Shown here piece by piece: positions 1 to 4,900 of a stretch of 7,919 nucleotides of DNA. Numbering within the stretch: position 1 is the stretch's first letter; each line of letters begins with the position of its first letter. The notes below the pieces were generated by a model. The model was not told the DNA's origin. It did no database searches and saw only the letters and a program-made list of their open reading frames with translations. The position numbers and the translations under genes are program-made. The stretch is from CALKMS01 sp036796755 (GTDB lineage: Bacteria; Actinomycetota; Aquicultoria; SKW223; CALKMS01), in assembly GCA_036796755.1 (NCBI GenBank), contig DAIRCJ010000062.1:1-7919 (forward strand). The letters run 5' to 3'.

Positions 1-225
1 CCGGAAACCAAAGTGGAAAACTCAGTTCGCCTGGCTAAAAGGTTAGCTGCCCGAATTAAACAGCTCAGATACGGAAACTTAAGTTTAACCTTGAGCATTG
101 GCCTGGCCTCCTACCCCAAGCACGGGAAAAGCGCCGTTGAATTAATAGAGCAAGCTGACCTGGCTCTCTATTCGGTTAAACGACAGGGTAAAAACGACAT
201 GATGGTTGCTCGCACTCCAGGTTAA
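1..225 (+). CDS. GGDEF-domain diguanylate cyclase, C-terminal fragment (5' end outside window)
   Basis: The open frame runs from base 1 to a TAA at 223-225, so only the last 74 residues of a longer protein are present. They match the end of a GGDEF domain: an amphipathic helix with RLAKRLAARI, then the strand LSLTLSIGLASYPKHG, then the closing helix ELIEQADLALYSVKRQGKND. This is the familiar 'SIGxAxYPxHG...ADxALYxxKxxGRN' ending. Family knowledge: GGDEF domains join two GTP into cyclic di-GMP, a second messenger controlling attachment and motility. The GG(D/E)EF active-site motif and any sensor domain lie upstream of the window, so catalytic competence cannot be judged. A GTG at position 13 is in frame but is not a credible start, because the domain continues upstream of it. 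The gene ends without a further domain and its stop overlaps that of the convergent activase gene by four bases. Confidence 0.9.
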   Translation, partial: PETKVENSVRLAKRLAARIKQLRYGNLSLTLSIGLASYPKHGKSAVELIEQADLALYSVKRQGKNDMMVARTPG

Positions 226-1211
226 AGCAAGGCGGAAAGCCGAGACTCCTCCAGAATCCCAACTTCCCACCGGCCGCAACGGCTTCCCCAGCAAGCCAGA
301 GTCTTATCTTCTAACTTTATCTCGGCTACTTCACAGTTGTTAGCACAGCCGTCGCAGAAAAAGCTCTCGCTCTGGTAAGAAAGGTCAGCAACTTCAAACC
401 CTTTGAAAGAAGTTGGTTGGTTTGTTCTTTGAGCATAGGTCCGGGCAAGCAAAGCAACACCGATTGCTCCCATAACATTAAAATAAGGCGGGACTATCAC
501 TGGAAAGCCCAGGGCTTCCTCAAAAGCCCTTCTAATTCCCAGATTAGCTGCCACTCCTCCTTGAAAAACCACGGGTGGTTTGGGCTCTTTCCCTTTCAAA
601 AGATTGTTTAAATAGTTACGGACCAGAGCCTGACAGAGCCCGTAAACAATTTCTGGTAAGGGGTAGCCGGTTTGCTGCTTATGGATCATATCGGACTCGG
701 CAAAAACCGTACAGCGGCCGGCAATTTGAACTCCCTTTCTGGCTTTCAAAGCTAACTCACCAAACCTTTCTATGGGCAATCCCAGGCGGACTGCCTGGTG
801 ATCAAGGAAAGAACCAGTTCCTGCCGCACAAATAGTATTCATAGCAAAATCCACTACTACCCCATTTTTCAAAAAAGTAACTTTGGAGTCCTGTCCCCCA
901 ATTTCAAAAATTGTTTTTACCTCGGGCTCAAATCTTAAGGCGGCTAGAGCGTGGCTGGTTATTTCGTTCTTAACTATATCGGCTCCGACTACCGCAGCCG
1001 TCAGAAAGCGAGCGCTTCCAGTGGAGCCTACTCCTTTGACCACTAGATTTTCCGGCAAACGGGCAGCCAGAGACCTTAAGCCTTCTTGAATGGCTTTTAT
1101 TGGCTGACCCTGGGTTCGAAGGTATTCAAAATCAATTACCTCGCCCTCCCCATCAATCAAAACCAGGTTGGTGCTGACTGAACCAACATCAACGCCAAGA
1201 AAAGCTTCCAT
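222..1211 (-). CDS. BadF/BadG/HgdC-type ATPase: CoA-substrate-specific enzyme activase (component C)
   Basis: This 329-aa protein belongs to the ASKHA-fold activases (COG1924, 2-hydroxyglutaryl-CoA dehydratase activator HgdC). Such proteins are homodimers with a bridging [4Fe-4S] cluster that use ATP hydrolysis to push one electron at very low potential into a partner iron-sulfur protein. Visible motifs: phosphate-1 loop GVDVGSVSTN (residue 6 on), GVGSTGSAR, EIGGQDSK (103-110), NTICAAGTGSFL with Cys128, GRCTVFAESDMI with Cys167, and the VFQGGVAAN adenosine motif (215-223). Cys128 and Cys167 correspond to the two cluster ligands of HgdC. About 60 residues beyond the usual ~260-aa core carry five more cysteines (286, 289, 293, 307, 312). 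It is the last gene of the operon, two bases after the stop of B. I chose ATG at 1211 over an in-frame GTG at 1217 because the Shine-Dalgarno sequence overlaps that GTG. The substrate partner is presumably A/B (inference from operon). Confidence 0.92.
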   Translation of the reverse strand: MEAFLGVDVGSVSTNLVLIDGEGEVIDFEYLRTQGQPIKAIQEGLRSLAARLPENLVVKGVGSTGSARFLTAAVVGADIVKNEITSHALAALRFEPEVKTIFEIGGQDSKVTFLKNGVVVDFAMNTICAAGTGSFLDHQAVRLGLPIERFGELALKARKGVQIAGRCTVFAESDMIHKQQTGYPLPEIVYGLCQALVRNYLNNLLKGKEPKPPVVFQGGVAANLGIRRAFEEALGFPVIVPPYFNVMGAIGVALLARTYAQRTNQPTSFKGFEVADLSYQSESFFCDGCANNCEVAEIKLEDKTLACWGSRCGRWEVGILEESRLSALL

Positions 1212-1213
1212 TT

Positions 1214-2371
1214 TCACCTCCTTTTAAAACCATGAATATCTAACTTTTCTTCTATTTCCTTTGAAAGCCAGTTGACCGCAGTCGAGCGCGGTTTAATTCC
1301 CTTGTTTTTCCTCCAGGCCAGCAAATCGAGAAAAGCCTCAACCCGGGTTAAAAAACCGGTTTTTTCCGTATGTTCATCAATAACCAGGGAAAGAATGGGC
1401 ATATCAAGTTCGTTCTGGATTTTAAGAAAGGTGCTTTTAGCTACCAGCTCGGGCATACAGGTAAATGGAGTAAGGTGGATTATTCCATCAAATTCCTTTC
1501 TGGTCATTGCCACCACATGACCAACTGTCGCTCGACCCTCTCCACCAACGAAATGGGAAAGGTAAGGAAAGGCTGCCCGGGCTATTTCTTCATTGGAAAT
1601 TCCCAGAACCGGGTTTTTACTGCTGGGGCCAATCCAGTCGGTAACATAAACCCCTCTTTCCACATAAACCCCTTTCTGGTTTAAAAATTTTTCTATCTCA
1701 AAGTTAACGAAAGGTTCCAGAACCAAATAAAACTCACCAATCAAGCCCACTCTTAAACCTGCTCTTTTCCCCTTTTTCTCTCTCTCGAGCTCTCTTAAGC
1801 CTTTTTCCCTAACCCTTCTTATCTCCTCCTCAGTTCTAGCTTGGCTTAAATCTTTAAAAATTTGAGCCAGTTTTTTGTCGGTTTCTCCTTTTCTTTTTTC
1901 CAGGGGACGGACTTCGAGAGCTTTTTTTTCCAGCAGGTCGTAGCTTTGAGCTTTAAAGAAAGAGATTTTTATCTCACGCGTAACTTTGAGGAGTCCAAGA
2001 GAAGGGCAAAGCTTCCGCAAGGCCCGATAAAAAAGTAAAGGGTGAGCCAGAGGAGGTTCAATTATAACCATTTCAAAATGATAACCCAGAGATTCTAAAA
2101 TTCGCCGCTGGGTTTCGGCGTAGTAACCAAAACGACAAGGGCCAATGCCGCCAACCATTACCAGAGTGTCTGCTCCCGCCTCTAAAGCTTCAATGAAGTT
2201 GCCCAGGGTTACTTTAAAAGGGAAACAAGCAAACTCCGGAGCATATCTTGTTCCCAGAACCACTGTTTTACGGCTGGTAGGAGGAGGGGGAAAGTAGTTT
2301 ATTTCCAGCCTTTCAAACAAATCAGTCAAAAAATACTTAACATTTCCCATATGGGGAGTGCTAACCCGCAT
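1214..2371 (-). CDS. COG3581-like acyl-CoA dehydratase/activase-associated iron-sulfur protein (component B)
   Basis: This 385-aa protein resembles the COG3581 group, distant relatives of the D component of 2-hydroxyacyl-CoA dehydratases, usually annotated only as 'activase-related'. The start MRVSTPHMGN followed by a 'PPP' turn and FACFPFKVTLGNFIEALEAG is typical. Cysteines at 49 (FACFPFK), 79 (GIGPCRFGYYAE) and 305 (FTCMPEL) sit in conserved-looking motifs and are likely cluster ligands; Cys122 is not in such a motif. A charged, probably helical linker (about 140-205) joins the N-terminal part to a second alpha/beta part starting LRVGLIGEFY. The C-terminal motif DEHT...GFLTR.EAFLD.LAWRK is shared with component A. 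The ATG at 2371 has a GGAGG (2383-2379) seven bases upstream, and the gene overlaps A by 11 bases. An internal ATG eight codons in is less likely, given the conserved N-terminus. Family membership is fairly sure; the reaction is unknown. Confidence 0.85.
   Translation of the reverse strand: MRVSTPHMGNVKYFLTDLFERLEINYFPPPPTSRKTVVLGTRYAPEFACFPFKVTLGNFIEALEAGADTLVMVGGIGPCRFGYYAETQRRILESLGYHFEMVIIEPPLAHPLLFYRALRKLCPSLGLLKVTREIKISFFKAQSYDLLEKKALEVRPLEKRKGETDKKLAQIFKDLSQARTEEEIRRVREKGLRELEREKKGKRAGLRVGLIGEFYLVLEPFVNFEIEKFLNQKGVYVERGVYVTDWIGPSSKNPVLGISNEEIARAAFPYLSHFVGGEGRATVGHVVAMTRKEFDGIIHLTPFTCMPELVAKSTFLKIQNELDMPILSLVIDEHTEKTGFLTRVEAFLDLLAWRKNKGIKPRSTAVNWLSKEIEEKLDIHGFKRR
1217..1221 (-). promoter_or_regulatory. 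Ribosome binding site deciding the activase start
   Basis: On the minus strand AAAAGGAGGTGAAAATG reads into the activase. GGAGG (1221-1217) lies five bases before the ATG at 1211-1209, an ideal distance. The upstream GTG (1217-1215) shares its first base with this same GGAGG, so it cannot be served by it. The TGA stop of gene B (1216-1214) lies inside this segment, so ribosomes ending B would be close to the activase start, which suggests translational coupling. Confidence 0.8.
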
Positions 2372-3290
2372 TTAACTTCCTCCAGGCAAGCATATCAAGA
2401 AAGGCTTCCAGACGAGTTAAAAAACCAGCCTCGGATGTATGCTCATCAAAAACCAGGTTTAAGAGAGGAGTCTCCTCGTGCTTTGCTACCTCCGTTTCCA
2501 GCAAAACCTGGCTTAAAGAATCCGGCCCGCAGCCAAAAGAATTGACCAGAATTAAACCGTCAACCAGTTTATTTTTCGCCCAGAAAAGGGCTGAGCCAAC
2601 CAGCTCCTTCTCAAAGCTCCAGAAAAGGGGTTTTGGCAGTCCCTTTAAAGCCTCTCTTATCTGCCAAGTTTTCACCTCTTCGGAAAGAAAAACTTCAACT
2701 CCTCTCTCTCTAAGTTTCTTGGTTAAAAAATGAGACACATAGGAATCGTTTAAAATGTACGAATGGCCAACCAGTCCAATCCTCAACTCTTTCCGGGACT
2801 GATAGTTGTTTCTTCTTTTCTCTTTCTCTGCTTTTCTCTGGGCTAATAAAGCTTTCCAGTAAGCTTTTTGCAAGCGCCAGGAACTTAACTCCCCCAACTT
2901 TTTTCCCACTTCAAACCAGTCTTTCCGGGTTTCCTTTTTTCTATCTTCATCTTGAAGAGGAGAAAGGAGAGATAGAGAAGGTGGGAGTAAAGATCTCACC
3001 ACATCGGGTAATCCCAGTAATTTTGGACAGGAGTAACCCCTTCTTTCCGGTTTGACCACCCGGGGAACCAGAACATAATCAACCCGGGAAATTAGGCTCT
3101 CAACATGCCCCAGAAAAACCTTGACCGGAAGGCAAACATCGCTTTCGGCCAGCTCCAAACCTCGCTCTAAAATTCGTTTACTGGTAGGTGGAGAGAGTAT
3201 AACCCGAGCCCGGCAGGCTTCCAGAAAAGACTTCCAGAAAGGGAAATAGTAGTAATAAAGCAGTGCTTGCGGAACACCAACTGTAACCAT
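2361..3290 (-). CDS. DUF2229/COG3580-like acyl-CoA dehydratase/activase-associated protein (component A)
   Basis: This 309-aa protein has the hallmark start of the DUF2229/COG3580 family, VGVPQALLYYYYFPFWKSF, followed by a SPPTSKR turn. Three cysteines occur in motif-like settings: Cys53 (SDVCLPVKVFLGH), Cys88 (GYSCPKLLG) and Cys254 (NSFGCGPDSLS). They match in order and context Cys49, Cys79 and Cys305 of component B; Cys26 has no counterpart. A charged helical stretch (about 110-165) leads to a second alpha/beta part beginning LRIGLVGHSYILND. The last 33 residues carry the DEHT, GFLTR, EAFLD and LAWRK blocks shared with B. In related organisms A-, B- and activase-like segments also occur fused as one very long protein; here they are separate. 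It is the first gene of the operon. Its Shine-Dalgarno sequence is poor (AGGGGA two bases before the ATG at 3290), but the family-typical N-terminus supports this start. No experimentally defined function is known to me. Confidence 0.85.
   Translation of the reverse strand: MVTVGVPQALLYYYYFPFWKSFLEACRARVILSPPTSKRILERGLELAESDVCLPVKVFLGHVESLISRVDYVLVPRVVKPERRGYSCPKLLGLPDVVRSLLPPSLSLLSPLQDEDRKKETRKDWFEVGKKLGELSSWRLQKAYWKALLAQRKAEKEKRRNNYQSRKELRIGLVGHSYILNDSYVSHFLTKKLRERGVEVFLSEEVKTWQIREALKGLPKPLFWSFEKELVGSALFWAKNKLVDGLILVNSFGCGPDSLSQVLLETEVAKHEETPLLNLVFDEHTSEAGFLTRLEAFLDMLAWRKLNAG
2379..2383 (-). promoter_or_regulatory. Ribosome binding site of component B
   Basis: GGAGG on the minus strand, seven bases before the ATG at 2371-2369. 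It lies inside the 3' end of gene A, consistent with the 11-base overlap and with cotranslation of A and B. Confidence 0.75.
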
Positions 3291-3343
3291 TTCCCCTAAC
3301 CCTTTCGCTGCCGTTAAAGAGACAGCTTTTTTCTTAGAAATTA

Positions 3344-3372
3344 AATATAATTAATTCTCAATGAATAAACAA
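3344..3372 (-). promoter_or_regulatory. Candidate sigma-A-type promoter for the A-B-C operon
   Basis: On the minus strand, TTGTTT (3372-3367, three of six matches to TTGACA) is followed after 17 bases by TATATT (3349-3344, five of six matches to TATAAT). Transcription would start near 3337, leaving a leader of about 47 bases before the ATG at 3290. The -35 is weak and lies inside the first codons of the divergent apbE-like gene. The region is AT-rich, so chance matches are possible. Confidence 0.4.
3346..3351 (+). promoter_or_regulatory. Perfect -10 box (TATAAT) just upstream of the apbE-like gene
   Basis: TATAAT occurs nine bases before the ATG at 3361. Transcription from it would begin about 3357-3359, giving a leader of only two to four bases. 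No purine-rich ribosome binding site lies in front of the ATG (the preceding bases are ATTAATTCTCA), which fits a leaderless or nearly leaderless message. No good -35 is present at 16-18 bases; GAGACA at 3319-3324 is 21 bases away. The box overlaps the -10 of the opposing candidate promoter. Confidence 0.45.
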
Positions 3373-4404
3373 GTTTTCTCTCGATTAATTTTATTCCTTC
3401 TTTCTCTTTCCCTCCTTGGTTTAGCTATTTTTTTCTCCTTCCAGCCCGCCCGACTCAAAGAAGAAAAGACCTTCTTTGGGCTTGGCACTTACATTAAGAT
3501 AACCCTTTATCCAGCCCAAAAAGTAAACTCTTCTTTGGTATTTAACCGCTCCCAAAAAATTATTAAAAGCCTTGAAAACCAAACTAACTTTTTTTCCTCC
3601 TCTTCTGAACTCTCAAAACTCAATCAAGAAAAAAATAAAAACTGCTCATCTGAGCTTGCCTTCCTTATCAACCAGTCAAAGTTAGCAGCCCGAAAAACAG
3701 AGGGCTTTTTTGATCCGACCATTGGTCCTTTAACCACTCTCTGGGCCGGCTTCATTAGCGGAGAAAGAGGAAAACCACCTTCAGCCAGAGAAATAAAAGA
3801 GGCCAGAGAAAGAGTAAGCTATGAAAAAATCAAAGTTGAAGGTCGCCAGGTTACTCTAGGAAAAGAGCAAGAAATTGATTTAAGCGGGATTAACAAGGGT
3901 TTTGCTGTTGATAAGTTGAGCGAGTACTTAAAAAAACTACCTTTAAGAGGATTTGTAATTGATATGACCAGCTCCATAATGGTCTGGGGAGAAAAGCCCG
4001 GGCAGAAAAGCTTCCTGGTGGCTTTAAGAAATCCACGTCCTACTCCCCAAAGAGAATACCTGGCTTTAATTCCGCTTTTTTCCGGCGAATACCTGAGCAC
4101 TTCCGCCGATAACCAGCAATTCAGATTTTATAAAGTAAAAAGGAAAGGAAGGGTTTTTTTAAAACGCTATCACCATTTAATCTCCCCCAAAGACGGCTAC
4201 CCGGCTAGCGACTTCCAGAGCGTTACGGTTATCACCAGGTCGGGAGCGGCTTTAACTGATGCCCTTTCAACCGCTATTTTTGTGATGAAGGAAAGAGAAG
4301 CAGTCAGCTTTGTCCAAAAAAATAAGCTCAAAGCTATCCTGGTGGACAAAAGGGGCAGGGTCAAAGTTTACCACCTGAGCGAGCGAAAGATTAAGCTTTT
4401 TTAG
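3361..4404 (+). CDS. ApbE-like FAD:protein FMN transferase, membrane-anchored, divergent
   Basis: This 347-aa protein matches ApbE along its length. Family role: outside the membrane, Mg-dependent transfer of FMN from FAD to a Thr/Ser of partners such as RnfG/NqrC. Residues 7-27 form one hydrophobic segment, a signal anchor without lipobox cysteine. Family motifs in order: GLGTYIKITLY (40-50), a helix ending SELSKLNQE, EGFFDPTIGPLTTLW (114-128), DLSGINKGFAVDK (173-185), STSAD (246-250), YHHLISPKDGYPAS (270-283) and ALTDALSTAIFVM (297-309), which includes the usual metal-binding Asp region. Two departures stand out: the segment where ApbE normally has Gly-Gly-(Asp/Asn) reads IDMTSSIMVWG (200-210), and 'STSGD' is STSAD. 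The fold is likely kept but activity is uncertain. The gene is transcribed away from the A-B-C operon, lacks a Shine-Dalgarno sequence and overlaps the convergent DUF4870-like gene by four bases. The target flavoprotein is not in the window. Confidence 0.87.
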   Translation: MNKQVFSRLILFLLSLSLLGLAIFFSFQPARLKEEKTFFGLGTYIKITLYPAQKVNSSLVFNRSQKIIKSLENQTNFFSSSSELSKLNQEKNKNCSSELAFLINQSKLAARKTEGFFDPTIGPLTTLWAGFISGERGKPPSAREIKEARERVSYEKIKVEGRQVTLGKEQEIDLSGINKGFAVDKLSEYLKKLPLRGFVIDMTSSIMVWGEKPGQKSFLVALRNPRPTPQREYLALIPLFSGEYLSTSADNQQFRFYKVKRKGRVFLKRYHHLISPKDGYPASDFQSVTVITRSGAALTDALSTAIFVMKEREAVSFVQKNKLKAILVDKRGRVKVYHLSERKIKLF

Positions 4405-4811
4405 GCAATTTGTTCGGCTTTGTCCCCCAGAACCGGGACCTTATACCACTCGCCTTTTAAAGAAGCAACCATTAAGCGAATCCAGAGGTAAAGATTGGCA
4501 AAAAACCAGGCTATCAAAGCCAGCAAACACAAGATGGAAATCAAACGAAAAACCAGGCTTTTCTGACCAAGAATGCCCATTGTCAGGAAACCCACCAAAA
4601 GACAAACCAGAACTATCCAGAAAATAGCGTTCCAGAGAAGAGACTGGAGAGCATGAAAGCGCAGATAGCGATCTTCTTTTTCCGTTAGGAAAATAATCAG
4701 CCCTCCTAACCAGCCAAGAAGGTAAGCCAGAAAAGCTTTACTGGCGTTAAATTCCTTTTGCTCCCCGTAATGTTTGGTTTCTATCGTTACCCGACCCTCA
4801 TCCTCGCTCAT
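4401..4811 (-). CDS. DUF4870-like small integral membrane protein
   Basis: This 136-aa protein has a short acidic, soluble N-terminus (about 1-22), then hydrophobic segments near 24-42, 58-81 and 86-118; the last is long enough for a bent or double helix. The signature of the DUF4870/Tic20-like family is visible: AYLLGWLGGLIIFLTEKEDRY, then RFHALQSLLW, and a C-terminal 'P.LGD.A' ending (VPVLGDKAEQIA). The frame is open another 31 codons upstream, but the start is set at ATG 4811 because AGGAGGG lies six bases before it and the family begins there; the upstream residues would also run through the promoter. The function of this family is unknown. Its position after clpB might suggest a stress role, but it has its own promoter in the 89-bp gap. 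The stop overlaps that of the convergent apbE-like gene. Confidence 0.85.
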   Translation of the reverse strand: MSEDEGRVTIETKHYGEQKEFNASKAFLAYLLGWLGGLIIFLTEKEDRYLRFHALQSLLWNAIFWIVLVCLLVGFLTMGILGQKSLVFRLISILCLLALIAWFFANLYLWIRLMVASLKGEWYKVPVLGDKAEQIA

Positions 4812-4817
4812 CTCAAT

Positions 4818-4824
4818 CCCTCCT
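4818..4824 (-). promoter_or_regulatory. Ribosome binding site deciding the DUF4870-like start
   Basis: AGGAGGG on the minus strand (4824-4818), six bases before the ATG at 4811-4809. It rules in favour of the 136-aa product over the longer open frame beginning at 4904. Confidence 0.8.
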
Positions 4825-4845
4825 ATCTGATTACTTTTCAGATAT

Positions 4846-4875
4846 AGTATAGCGAATTTTTTCTCAAAGTGCCAA
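4846..4875 (-). promoter_or_regulatory. Sigma-A-type promoter of the DUF4870-like gene
   Basis: On the minus strand, TTGGCA (4875-4870, five of six matches to TTGACA), an 18-base spacer, then TATACT (4851-4846, five of six matches to TATAAT). Transcription would start near 4839, 28 bases before the ATG, leaving room for the AGGAGGG site. It lies wholly within the gap after clpB, so the membrane protein can be made independently of heat-shock control. Read-through from clpB is also possible, since I see no terminator in the gap. Confidence 0.65.
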
Positions 4876-4900
4876 AAACTTTTAATTTTAAAGGTAAATA

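Noticed and set aside
417..1089. Several plus-strand open frames opposite the activase gene
   Set aside because: Antisense shadows of a gene whose catalytic motifs are all identified on the minus strand; no start signals or family features.
1215..1217. In-frame GTG as the activase start (331 aa, overlapping the stop of gene B as GTGA)
   Set aside because: The only Shine-Dalgarno sequence (GGAGG, 1221-1217) overlaps this codon, while it is five bases from ATG 1211, which also gives the family-typical N-terminus.
3319..3324. GAGACA as -35 for the apbE-like promoter
   Set aside because: It is 21 bases from TATAAT and matches only four of six positions; spacing is outside the normal range.
4383..4402. 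Terminator at the end of the apbE-like gene (AAAG...CTTTTTT)
   Set aside because: The stem is about four AT-rich base pairs and lies in coding sequence; the T-run alone is not sufficient.
4870..4900. Intrinsic terminator after clpB (CTTTAAAATTAAAAGTTTTT on the minus strand)
   Set aside because: Pairing is only four base pairs with a single GC pair; too weak to call a terminator.
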